Assembly: GCA_026008535.1 (NCBI GenBank)
Contig: BRKX01000004.1
Location: forward strand, 29,640,501-29,704,500
Length of the DNA stretch: 64,000 nt
Source of the DNA: Perilla frutescens
Lineage: Eukaryota > Streptophyta > Magnoliopsida > Lamiales > Lamiaceae
Direction: 5' to 3'
The notes under the pieces were generated by a model. That model was given only the letters and a program-made list of their open reading frames with translations, ran no database searches and was not told the DNA's origin. The position numbers and the translations under genes were made by a program. Of the stretch, positions 47,359 through 58,889 are shown piece by piece; position 1 is the stretch's first letter; every line of letters begins with the position of its first letter.

Positions 47359-49156
47359 TGTTGGAATCGGATACGTAAACGCAGCGGAAAATCAAAAACA
47401 AAAATTTATAAAATTATGAAATAGCAATTATTTCACAATAAACGTATAATCGGATAGACGTTAATATGACGTAGAATAAAATGATCATATCATTTTATAT
47501 ATATATATATGTATATTTAAATTTACACGCATTTTCACAATCCGGTTGGTGATGGGTGTGTAGCAATCAATTGCTCGTCTACTCGTAGAGATCAAATGTA
47601 TCTCCTCTATCAAGTCCACACAATTGGAATGTATCTCATATCTCGATTTTTGCTAGGAATCAATATACAAAGGAATATGTTTAGTGTAAAGAATGAGGAC
47701 AAGAGACTAATGATCGATGGAGAAAAATGATAAGAAAAGATATATCATTTTTCATCCATGATCGTGGAGAACAATACCAATTCAATTGGTAATTGATTTC
47801 CACATTAATCACTCTTTTAATCTCATTAAAATCTCTTTAATCCTTTTGATTGTAGAGATAATTAAATATTAATTCCACAAAATAGAATTAACATTTTACA
47901 CTATATAAATTTAATCCAATTAAATTTATATATCTATTAAATTAATCCAATTAATTTAATCCATATTTTGAATTAGACCTTTAATCAAATTAATTCTAAT
48001 TAAACATTTTAATTGATTATTTGATTTAAGTAATTAAATAAAAAATAGTCTCAATTAATTAACACCATTAATTAATTGGGTTCAACAATTGAATTAATTC
48101 AACTGATACAATTTCAATATATTTGTGTAACCCTCTTAGGTTCACAACTAGTACTAGTAGTAGGCTTGTAACATTTACAACTTAGTGAATAAAATATTAT
48201 TCTATTAATTTATCCAATAAATTAATATACTCAAAATTAACTATTTAATTTCGAGAACCTACAAATCATGGGAACATCTAGCAAGTAGCATGATCACCTA
48301 GCTCTAGGTGAAATAGCGAGTAAATCTATTTAATTACAAATGGTTATACACGTATGATCCTTCTATTATCTAATCTTCTGACTGGATCTTGAGTTATGGA
48401 ATAATACGAACAACTGAATCAATCCAATAGTAACATTTTCATTTCCATTCAATTAATTCATTGATGAATCATATTCATCATGCCTTGGCCAAGGTCTTCT
48501 GAATCATGAATCATGAAAATTAATTGGAAGATTCTTTCGATAATCGAGTAATAGATCCTTTATTGACCACTCCATTAATTTCCATATTAATTCATATAAC
48601 ATCCAACATAACCTCGTTACCATTGTCATGCAATCAGAGTTATATCAAAATGATATATAATTAATACAAGATTACTATGGTGTCTCAAGTCAAAGGACTA
48701 ACCGTGTACTATTGTAATTTAGAAATTCATATTTTCAATAAATTCCATTTAAGAATTTCTAATGGGTTTGTTCAGTGAACTTGTTCTCTAACAAGCACCC
48801 ACGTATATACATTTATGTCACCACACTAATGTCAATGGAACTTAACATTCTCGTCTTCTGAGTGTGTATAATACGTGCGAGTTAAACTGTTCAATATCCC
48901 ATCTTGATCAGTTATATAACTCGGAACTAATTTAAGATCTAAGTACAAGAAACATATTCCATAATCATCATCAAATGCATGACCTTGTTTCGTGACTTAT
49001 TAAGATCTAGAGATTTTATGACATGCATGTATAATTAACACGTAAGATAAATAAAATACCTTGATATAATATAATCCATTAAGAGTTTATTTACAATAAA
49101 TAATAAAAAGAGTATAAATAACCAATCTAATTGGTGCGACGGGTGCTACTCTTTCA
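47359..49156 (-). repeat. copia-1 5' LTR
   Basis: 1798 bp, TGTTGGAATC...CTACTCTTTCA. It pairs with 26940-28730 along its length with scattered substitutions and indels. It is flanked on the outside by TACTG. Confidence 0.95.
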
Positions 49157-49328
49157 TACTGTATATCATTGGTCGTCATCGAACATTACTACTGCACTTG
49201 TATCATTCCTAGTCTAACATCATAGATTAGTATTTTTCCTCTTGTATTACATTGGGGGTTGTTTACTTCAAGTGTAGACTAATGAGTGGATGAATTAATT
49301 TGTGATAACTTGTGTAATTTGGATATCC
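49157..49328. other. short spacer between copia 1 and the SIRE-like element
   Basis: About 170 bp, the right flank of the copia-1 insertion and the left flank of the SIRE-like LTR. No ORF, no recognised repeat. It may be the continuation of the CACTA-like sequence at 26028-26934 or low-copy host DNA. Confidence 0.5.
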
Positions 49329-49833
49329 TGTTAGGAAAAACTATCAAAGAACCTCTAGAAAAGATATTGATGAGATGTCAAAACTGTCTATGAAAAACTA
49401 ACTAAAATTCAAGCTGTAGATCTGAGCTGACCAATCCAGAGCATCAAAAAGGAACTTAATTGAAGCTGAAGTCAACCAAACTAGAAGTATGGTCTACCAG
49501 CTGGGAGGATACGTCAACCAGTCAAAACTCAATTCTGCTATGGATTCGAAGAGTCGAACCAGTCGAAACAAACTGACAGCTAAGTCAGCTGAGCTGAGGA
49601 GAAAAGAATCAACTAGACTGAAGGAACTGATACGAGATCAGTTCAAACTGAAAGACTGGAAGTATCCAACTAATGGCCAAACTAAAAGTACAGACAAATC
49701 AACTAAAGGCCAGAACTGAAGTCAGTCAGCTTGTGATCAGTCAAGTTGATAAGAAAGCTTAAGAATGATTAGTCAACCTGACAAGCTAGTTAAACAGAAC
49801 TTGAGATCAGCCGAACTGGAGGAAGAAGTTCAG

Positions 49834-50108
49834 AACTGCCAACTGGAGCAATAGCCAAACTGAGCTGACAATCTCAGAACTGCCAACTGGAGCAATAGCC
49901 AAACTGAGCTGACAAGCTCAGAACTGCCAACTGGAGCAATAGCCGAACTGAGCTGACAAGCTCAGATCTGCCAACTGGAGCAATAGCCAAACTGAGCTGA
50001 CAAGTTCAGAACTGCCAACTGGAGCAATATCCAAACTGAGCTGACAAGCTCAGAACTGCCAACTGGAGTAACAACCAAACTGAACTGACAAGTTCAAAAC
50101 TGCCAGCC
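49834..50108. repeat. 44-bp minisatellite in the LTR U3
   Basis: Units begin at 49834, 49878, 49922, 49966, 50010, 50054 and 50098 (the last partial), exactly 44 bp apart. Core words are AACTGCCAACTGGAGCAATA and GCTGACAAGCTCAG. Units differ by single substitutions. There are no spacers, so it is not a CRISPR array. Confidence 0.97.
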
Positions 50109-50307
50109 AGAGAACCCTGGAAGTTATTACTCAACCAGCGTATCTTTGAATAAATACTTCCACGGAGATCCTGGAATTAAACATCTAATAAAGATCGATT
50201 GGCAAAGCAACGACTACTTAAATCAAAAGCTCCAGCGATCAATAAAGACCATCTGCCATTGATGAACCAACAGAGCCATCGATCAATGGAACTCAATGTT
50301 CATAAAA

Positions 50308-50333
50308 TCACTCCTCTATAAAAGACGAGTGAA
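50308..50333 (+). promoter_or_regulatory. TATA box between inverted arms, SIRE-like LTR
   Basis: TCACTC (50308-50313) and GAGTGA (50328-50333) are inverted arms around CTCTATAAAAGAC, a good plant TATA box about 740 bp before the LTR end. Confidence 0.45.
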
Positions 50334-51160
50334 TCAAATTTTTGAATAACTCTTGCCTCCTAGACTTTTCGCAATACTTATTCTTGAAGCCTTCATTTAA
50401 GCAGAGCTTTCTTTCTACCTACCAGCTCAAGTTCAGCATTTGCTAAAAACTGCGAGAGTCCAACTGAGAAGAAGAATTCAAAGAGTCAAAACATTCAGCC
50501 AACTGTTGATAAACCAGCCAGGGCAGCCTTCTCAGTTTCAGCAATACAACAATCAACTACTCAGCTCAATTGAAGGAGCATATTAGTTGATACCCCCTGT
50601 TCAAGACTAACCTCTTGAAGATCGAAAGAGATCTAAAACCTTGTAAAGACGTCAATAGCACCTACCTTCCTAGCGAGCAGTTAGGGACTTCAAGTATGAT
50701 CCATCGACCCGCTGAGGTAGCGAGCAGTTACCAGGTTCAGCCAACTATCATTTATTATGTAATTTGTAAAGAAACTCAAGTTATATAGTGAAGTTGCCCT
50801 TCTACGGAAGGAAGAGAGGACGTAGGAGTTTGAGACTTTGAACCTCTATAAATCATTTGTGTGCTGTACTGTTTTGATTAATTGCATATCTTTGAACTGT
50901 ACACAAGCTCACACAATCTGCACTCAAGCTGCCCAAAGCACTTATTTGAATTGTGCATAGATAAGTTTCTAAGCGAGTCAATGGCCCTTATTATTCCGCA
51001 ATTGAAGTCAAAGTTTTAATCAGTTTATTGACTCCTCCTCTAAACTGATATCGACTAGTCCGGGACCAACAAGTGGTATCAGAGCAGTTGATTCTAAGGA
51101 TCAGCCATTTCTGCGGATCAACTGAATCAAATCTACTTATCTGTGCAAACATTTCAAGCT

Positions 51161-53533
51161 ATGGGAAACCATAAGCTACCTTTGTTTTCAGTTGAGAATT
51201 ATGATAATTGGAGCAAGCGAATGAAGGTGCATCTCTGCTCGATCCATGAGAATATTTTAGAAGTTATTGAAGATGGTGCAATCATCATCATGATGGACAA
51301 TGATGCTCACATAGTTGATATCAATCAACCAGCAAGGATCCCAAAGCCAACTAATCTCCTCACTAACGAAGAGAAGAAGTTGAAGGATCTAGAGTTTGTG
51401 GCTCAAGTTGTACTATTTCAAACTCTAGATGAAGACAGAATGAAGGACACAAAGAATTGTACAACTGCTAAGGAGATATAGAACTTACTAGCAGATCTAT
51501 GCCATGAGTCTGAAGCCATCAAAGGAAACAAGCTCCAACTGACAGTCGACAGATACGAGTCCTTCAAAATGCAGCCAGAAGAGTCCATCTCAAGCCTTGA
51601 AACAAGGTTTCTAGGCATCATCGGTGAGATGACCAACCTAGGAAGAAGTTATCCTAATTCTGAGATGAATTCCAAAGTTTTGGATAATCTCACTGAAGAA
51701 TGGGACATGAAAGTGATAGCTACAAAAGAATCAAGAAATCTAAATAGCATCACTCCCAGAGAATTATTTGGCTCTCTCAAAGCTCATGAGTACAGTCTAA
51801 ACCGGAAGAAGGAAGCATCAACATCATCAGCTCAAGATGCAGCCTTTTATGGTGAAAGGAACCGGTTCAGAGACACTCGAGGAAGGAACAACTTCCGGTC
51901 CAGGAGCTCACCAGCCAGAGAAAATCAAGGTGGATATTCATCCGAACGAATAAGAGAAACAACCAAAAAGAAGGAAAACTTAACTGAAGACATCAATGAT
52001 CAAATTCAGTCAGTTACCAGGTTGTTAGAAAAACTAAAGAGAGTTCGGGATAAGCAATCAGTTCCACCTCAAACTGATGAAATCCAAAAAGATGAGAGAA
52101 CTCATCAACCAGCTGAACGATCAGCTGAACCATTCAGGAGTGGTAATCAAAATCTAGGAGAATGCTTTCATTATCACAAACAAGGACATTACAGATATGA
52201 ATGTCCATAACTCCCTAAAGATAAGAAAGACAAAGTGAGGAAAAACTTCTTCAAAAGAAAAGCAATGGTTGCAAACTACAAGAATACCGTGCTAGACGAT
52301 TCAGACTATCCATCTGGAATTGATTCTGACGGCTACAGCTCAGATGATGAAGCGCTATTTTGCCTCATGGTTGACAATGATGAAGAGGTTAGTACAGCTG
52401 ATTCTCAAACCTCATTCTATCATATTAATGAAGCAACTGTCTCTAGCAATGAACTTGATATGAAACTTATGATGCTAGAAGATCAATTAGCTTCAATATC
52501 ATGCTTGCATGTTGAACTGAAAGATGAAAATGATGAATTAAGAAATAGAGTTAGAAAACTGAGCATTGATCATGAAAGAATGAATTATCTTGAGTCTCAG
52601 TATGTGGAATTTGAAAAGTTGAAACTAAAAACTGTTGACCTAGAAGCCGAGAATCAAAAACTCAAACAAGAGATCCATGAGAGAGAAAAAGTAACTCTTA
52701 AGTTCAAAAAAGGATCTCAAACTGTAGATGAGATATTAAATCATCAGAGAATTGGAACCAGCAGCACATGGCTAGGATATAGCAAGTTCACTGCCTTAGA
52801 GAAAGGAAAAGCAATTACTCAACCTAATGATAAAGGAATCCTAAAAGGATTCACCAAGTCAATTCATGATCACCGAACTGAGCCAACTAAAGGCAAATGA
52901 ATATTAAGAAATCCTCAAACTCAACCCAGACAGTTCGGTCAATTCTCCCAACCAAAAACACCAGGTCAACTAAAGCCAAAATTCCAGGTAAGACCAACAG
53001 TTCACTCAAACCAATCCATTTATTCAAAGTCTTCAGTTCAACAAAGACCACAAGCTCAACACAAAATACCCCCAAGGCAAACTGATAGATCAGCTCTCTT
53101 TAGAAAGAAAAATCAGTTTAGATCTCAAGCCTATCCTACCAAGAAGTTCAATCATAACACCCATAGGAGAGATCAAAGAAACTCGTTTGAACCCTACCAT
53201 CATTATAATGAGTACCTGGATTCCAGAAATGAACCAAAAAGGTTCAATCCAATAAACTGGAAACATACAAAACACTGGTCTAATCACAGAACTCAAAGGT
53301 CTCAAGACCAAAGCATTTTAGCTAAGTTGTTTTATCCAACTAACTCTGAACGCAGGTACCATTCAACTGATTCTAATCAGAATAGAAGAGTTGAGAGAAA
53401 ATCTAAACTGATCAGGCGATCTAAGTCAGGTGGATCTCTGAATGATAAAAAGCCGAAAGTTTGGCAAGTTTGGATTCCAAAAAGCTTGATGTATCAACAA
53501 GGACCCGATATGAAATGGGTCCCTAAATGCTAA
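51161..53533 (+). pseudogene. SIRE-like gag
   Basis: One plus-strand frame from MGNHKLPLFSVENYDNW, with stops at 51479 (TAG at a conserved Trp, KEI*NLLADLC), 52208 and 52898, and TAA at 53531-53533. UBN2-type gag in residues 1-220; zinc knuckle ECFHYHKQGHYRYECP near residue 335, where the second Cys is Tyr. Downstream are an acidic segment (DSDYPSGIDSDGYSSDD), a clear heptad coiled coil (52440-52690) and a basic, Gln/Ser-rich tail. The last stop separates gag from protease in the same frame, possibly a native gag terminator. Confidence 0.9.
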
Positions 53534-56500
53534 TCCTTATTTTTGCAGGATAAGAGCATCCTATCTATAAAGAAAACCAAAGATATCTGGTATCTAGATA
53601 GCGGATGCTCCAACCATATGACTGGAGACAGAGAAGATCTCGACGGTTACGAAGAAGTCAAAGGTCCGCTTGTCAAAGGAAAAGTTGTAGTAAATGGAGT
53701 TTTCCATGTGGACGGACTAAAGCACAAACTATTCAGCATCAGCCAGCTGTGCGACAATGGCTATTCAGTTGACTTCACCAAAAACTCCTGCAACATAAGA
53801 GACAAGTCAACTGGAGTAATTCTTCTCACCGGCATAAGGAGAGGCAACATGTATATTGTTGACTGGTCAACCGGCTACTCAGAAGCTTGCTTTCTTTCAA
53901 AGGGATCAATTGAAGTAAGCTGGCTATGACATGGACGATTAAACCACCTCAACTTCAAAACACTCAACTACCTAGCCAAGAAAGAGCTAGTTGAGGGGCT
54001 TCCCAAGGAGATATATAAGAAAACAGGTGTATGTGGACCATGCCAAAAAGGGAAGCAAGTGAAGTCATCCTTCAAGAATAGGAGTCATCCACCAGGCACA
54101 ACTGATTGCCTCCAACTGCTACATATGGATCTGTTTGGTCCAGTCAGACCACAGACACCAAAAGACAAAAGATTCACTCTTGTAGTAGTGGATGATTTCT
54201 CAAGATATACGTGGGTGGAATTCTTGAGAAGCAAAGATGAAACTTATGACAAGCTAACGGCGTTGATCAAAAGAAAGATCAGTTCAAAGGATTCGCTCAG
54301 ACAATGGAACTGAATTTGTGAATCAACAAATGATCAGTTTTCTCAACCAACTTGGAATCACTCATGAACACTCAGCTGCAAGAACTCCACAACAAAACGG
54401 TGTAGCTGAACGGCGAAACCGAACGCTTAAAGAAGCAGCTCGAGCAATGATAGCTGATGCCAACATAGCTGAAGGATATTGGACTGAAGCAGTCAACACA
54501 GCATGCCACACTCAAAATCGAAGTGCAATTGTCGCCACACATGACAAAACACCCTATGAGCTGTATAAGGGTCGTAAGCCTTCCATCTCATATTTTAAAG
54601 TATTTGGCTGTAAATGTTATATTCACAACAATGGCAAGACTCAACTGAAAGCTTTCAGTGCTAAGGCTGATGAGGGAATATTCCTTGGGTATAATTAACC
54701 TCATGCACAAGCTTACAGAGTGTTCAATAAATGAACTCTTGTTGTGGAAATAACATGTCATGTTGTATTTGATAAATTTGCTAATGAGTACAGGAACAAA
54801 GAAACAATATACACATCAGTTCAAGTACTACCCAGTGAAATTGAGAACTCGCAGGACTATGTGGATCACATTGTTCCAGAGCGGCTTGAAGTTTCACTGG
54901 AAGAAAATAATGAAACTGGTACTAAACCAGTTGAGAACAATATGGTCAATGAAGACACAAATCGTGCTGAGACCATAAACCACACAACTGAAACAGGGGG
55001 AAGAACAGATAAAGATGCCGAACTAACTGATGAAAGGGTGACTGATGACATCACCACAGTAGAACTAGCTGAAGCTATCTTGCCCAAATGGCTCCGAAGT
55101 CATCCAACTGACAAGATAGTTAGTGATCCAAGAAGTCGAGTTCAAACCAGAAGTTCAACTGAGCATGCATTATTCACATGCTTCATATCTCAAATAGAAC
55201 CAGCTAACGTCAAAGAAGCCTTAAAAGATTCAGACTGGATCATGGCCACGCAAGAAGAATTGAATCAGTTTACAAGAAATGACGTATGGTTTCTAGTCGA
55301 TAGACCAAAAACTCAGAAGGTCATTGGCACGAAATGGGTTTTTTGCAACAAGCTTGATGAACAAGGTGTGATCACAAGAAACAAGGCAAGACTCATAGCC
55401 AAAGGATACTCACAAAGTGAAGGGATCGACTTTGATGAGACATGCACACCAGTTGCAAGATTGGAAGCCATTAGACTGTTCCTAGCCTATGCAGCTCACT
55501 TCAACTTCACAGTCTATCAAATGGATGTCAAGAGTGCTTTTCTTTAAGGAATGCTCAAAGAACACGTGTATGTCGAGTAACCGCAAGGATTTGAAATTGA
55601 GGATCAAGTCTTCAAGCTGAAGAAAGCCCTCTATGGATTGAAACAAGCTCCCAGAGCATGGTATGAAACTCTCACAACATTCTTGCTGAAAAATGGGTTT
55701 CATAAGGGAGTCATTGATCGAAATCTATTCTGAATAGAATGATCAACCGAGATCTTAATGGTTCAAATTTATGTGGATGACATAATTTTTGGATCAAAAA
55801 GTAAAGAGCTATGCACACGATTCACTCAATTGATGCAAAGTGAATTTGAGATGAGCATGATAGGAGAAATGACATTCTTCCTAGGACTCTAAGTGAAGCA
55901 GTTGAAAGATGGGATCTTTATCAGCTAGGCCAAATACACTAAGGAGCTAGTCAAGAAGTTTGGAGTTAATAAAGGAAAAACTCTCAAGATTCCTATGAAT
56001 ACTTCAGTTCAGCTAACTCTGGATGAAGAAGGAGAATCAGTTAGCTAAGCATATTACAGAGGAATTATTGGATCGCTATTTTATCTAATAGCTAGCCGAC
56101 CAGACATCTCCTACTCAGTTGGTCTATGCGCACGGTTTCAAGCCAACCTAAAGAAAAGCCACCTTGAAGCAGCAAAAAGGATTATCAAATATCTCAAAGG
56201 AACCATAAATCTTGGAATATGGTATTCCAGAGATGACAGTTTGAGTCTAATTGGTTATTCAGATTCAGACTTTGGTGGATGCAAGATTGACAAAAACGCA
56301 CTAGCGGAACATGTCAGTTTCTTGGAAGTAAACTGATATCCTGGTTTAGCAAGAAGCAACACTCAGTTGCCACGTCAACAACTGAAGCAGAATATGTAGC
56401 TGCGGGAAGCTACTGTGCTCAGATACTCTGGATGAAGCAACAATTGAAGGACTACAAATTCGAAACTGAGGAAGTACCTATATTCTGTGACAAGAATAGT

Positions 56501-56779
56501 GCAATTGCAATATCTCAGAATCCAGTTCTACATTCAAGAACTAAGCACATTGACATAAGACATCACTTCATCAGAGATCACATCGAGAAAAAGAACATAT
56601 GCCTCAAATATGTCAACATAGAGAAGTAGAAAGCTGACATCTTCACCAACCCATTACCTGAGGCAAGGTTTATGGAGCTATGCTTACAACTAGGGCTACT
56701 TGAGCTAACATCAAAGGATGAAGACGATCAACTGGAAGAAAAAGGCCAAAAAACCGCTCCAGCTGAAGAGAGGAACTAA
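53534..56779 (+). pseudogene. SIRE-like pol
   Basis: Protease WYLDSGCSNHMTGD at about 53591; GAG-pre-integrase (HGRLNHLNF) preceded by a TGA at a conserved Trp (53927); zinc finger CGPCQKGKQ; integrase HMDLFGPV, VVVDDFSRYTW, then a frameshift near 54311; [72 protein letters not shown]; RNase H YSDSDFGG, then a frameshift near 56300, STTEAEYVAAGSYCAQ, FCDKNSAIAISQNP, RTKHIDIRHHFIRDH, ending at TAA 56777-56779. There are at least eight further in-frame stops. Confidence 0.92.
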
Positions 56780-57734
56780 ACCGAAAGGCTTCAACTCATC
56801 CAAATGAGTAGTTCATAACTGAAAAAAGTCGTTAAGCTAATCAGTTGGACAAATAAGCTATCAGTTTGAAAAGAAGCAAAAAGCTGTGCAAAGAAAGTAA
56901 ACTGAAGCTGATCAGCCTATCCAATCAGCTCAACTGAATCATCAGTTCATTTGCTCAAACTGAGGCAAGGAGCAAGGCAGAGTTAGTCAAATGGTCTCAA
57001 CTGATGATCCAGTCAAGTCAAGCAAAGCATACCAGCTGCAAAATCATCACATCAAACTGATGGAGAAATGAAAGGAACTGGCTTCAACTCAATAAGGAGA
57101 CATCATTTCAAGAACCAACTGAAGGAAAGCAGCAGAACTGAAGGATCAGCTGAACTGAGAAATAGCTGAATCGAGAATTCAAGCAGTTGAAGATGCAAGG
57201 AACTGATAAGCAAATATCTCAGTTGGAACTGATCAACATGGAGATCATCAGCTACAGTCGAAGCCAACTGATGACGTAATCAGTTTCAAGCCAAGAGAAA
57301 GCCACAAGAGAGAAACAGATAAGTTCAAAACTTTCAATAGTAGAAACGTGTTACTCAAATATTACCGTTGAACTCTCTCTCTCCCCACATTTATCCCCAA
57401 CGGATAGAATCAAAAAGCCGATCGACGGGTTGATTGAATGAATCTGACCATTGAAATTAGGCACACGAAACGTCCCAACCGTTGGATAAACTCCATATCC
57501 TTCTATAAAAATGATGGCTGAATTCTAATTTCATTTTTACCGATCCAAAACTCAGTAACGAATTAAAGCCCTTCTCTCTCTTCATTCTCTCAAAACTGTT
57601 CTACAAAAACAGTTACGAAAGTAAAAGATCAAGTTCCAAATACAGTCAAAACCAAATCATTATTTTTCTCTAAATCATTCGTCAAATCTCACAAAAACTT
57701 CGTGGCTGAAAGGAGCACACCAACTGTTCGACGA
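56780..57734 (+). other. spacer between pol and the first extra ORF
   Basis: Noncoding. 56800-57340 is built of AACTGA/CAGTT/AGCTGA words without a fixed period. 57400-57734 resembles a promoter-leader: TTCTATAAAAATG at about 57500, then a CT-rich stretch (CTTCTCTCTCTTCATTCTCTC at about 57571) before the ATG at 57735. Confidence 0.6.
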
Positions 57735-58608
57735 ATGTTCAATTTCAAAAGAACTGGTGAATCTTCTCAAAGATTCGAATGGAATCTATACAAAGACAAG
57801 TTTCTAGATCAAAAAGCATTCAGAAAAAAGTGCTCAGATTCTCCACTCTGCAACTCATTGATTTCAAAGTTGGAGTAAACAAGATTGAAGAGATTCACAG
57901 AAGTCTATCTAGCAAAGATCTACCCTGAACCAGTGGTTGAGTTCTATTTGAACTCCAAAGGGTATGATGACAGAATCACAACAGAAGTTCGTGGAGTTGA
58001 ACTAGTAATCACTCCAGAATTGCTCGGGAGGATATTTCAACTACCCACCACTAGCATAAGATTATAAGATGTAGAAGTTGACCAAGAGCAAACCTACTAT
58101 CTCTGGAAGCGAGCAAACTACCAAGATGCCTACAAAAGCAGTACACTCATGTCCTACTTCCAGGAAGAATATAGAATCCTAGCATTAGTTGCAGCAAGAA
58201 TGATTACTGGCACAACTGGGAGTCACTCAGAGATGTCAGAGCACAAATATAAAGCCTATGCAGCAATTACCAAAAGTATCAGAGTAAACTGGGCTCAGTA
58301 CTTCTTTGAACAAATCAAGAAGTATGTCGATGTTGTTGAGAAACATTGGAAAGTAACTGAGTTCCATCAGAAGATGTGCTACGTCTGCAGGATCAGCAGC
58401 ATACTGGAGAGCACACTTAACTCCATGGCAGAAGAAACCGATACGGTGATGATTGATAAGCTGAATTTCATACCTTCAACTGGCAGAAGACAACCAGCTT
58501 CAAAATCTATAAGCATCAAAAGCAGTCGGCAAACTGATGCCCCTTCAAAGAAAGCAGAAGAGACTGCTAAAAGCAAAGGTAAAGAGATCATTATTTATTT
58601 TGATATAT
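57735..58608 (+). pseudogene. SIRE-like extra ORF 1 (plant transposon-protein-like)
   Basis: Starts MFNFKRTGESSQRFEWN; DKFLDQKAFRKKCSDS near residue 22; a frameshift near 57885; then PEPVVEFYLNSKGYDDRITTEVRG, VITPELLGRIFQLP, a stop at about 58065, then YKAYAAITKSIRVNWAQYFF and KMCYVCRISSILESTL, ending in a Ser/Lys-rich tail. It resembles the domain in 6696-8432 and, more closely, the next ORF. No transmembrane segment or signal peptide. Function unknown. Confidence 0.7.
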
Positions 58609-58889
58609 AAAAATATTATCTTTTTATTTTCAAATAAATGACGAACTTCGCATTTATTTAAATATTTTGACCATTGCAAAACAATGACACGTTTCAAAGT
58701 CATTAAATGCCAATGACCAAAAGAGGCCAGGGACTAATACCATTTCAACCATTAGATCTATGAGCCTGCCCAAACACTCATAAAAAGTCCTTTCTTTCAA
58801 GCCTCTTAGAAATACTCCTCCTTCACTCTCAAAAATTCTCTCACTCTCAAGCTCTTGAAATTCTTCAAAAATTTCAGTCAATCCGAAAG

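Larger units (their letters stand above)
26940..49156 (-). mobile_element. copia element 1, full length with nested insertions
   Basis: LTRs 26940-28730 and 47359-49156 (TGTTGGAATC...CTCTTTCA on plus) flank a minus-strand copia internal region, with AACTG at 26935-26939 and TACTG at 49157-49161 (4 of 5 match) as target duplication. A tRNA-Met PBS complement is at 47345-47357. A Tekay element (30172-43034) sits inside the RT, flanked by GCATC. Removing it joins the Cys-Lys-Trp RT motif to its N-terminal part, which confirms the two halves belong together. Gag, protease-integrase and RT-RNase H all carry stops or frameshifts. Confidence 0.93.
49329..51071 (+). repeat. 5' LTR of the SIRE-like element
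   Basis: 1743 bp, TGTTAGGA...GACCAACA, two bases before the PBS. U3 contains the 44-bp minisatellite; a TATA box lies at 50315-50324. Left flank TATCC; the right end of the element is lost, so the target duplication cannot be checked. Confidence 0.92.

Noticed and set aside
49834..50108. CRISPR-like array
   Set aside because: Units are directly contiguous with no spacers, and the context is a plant LTR.
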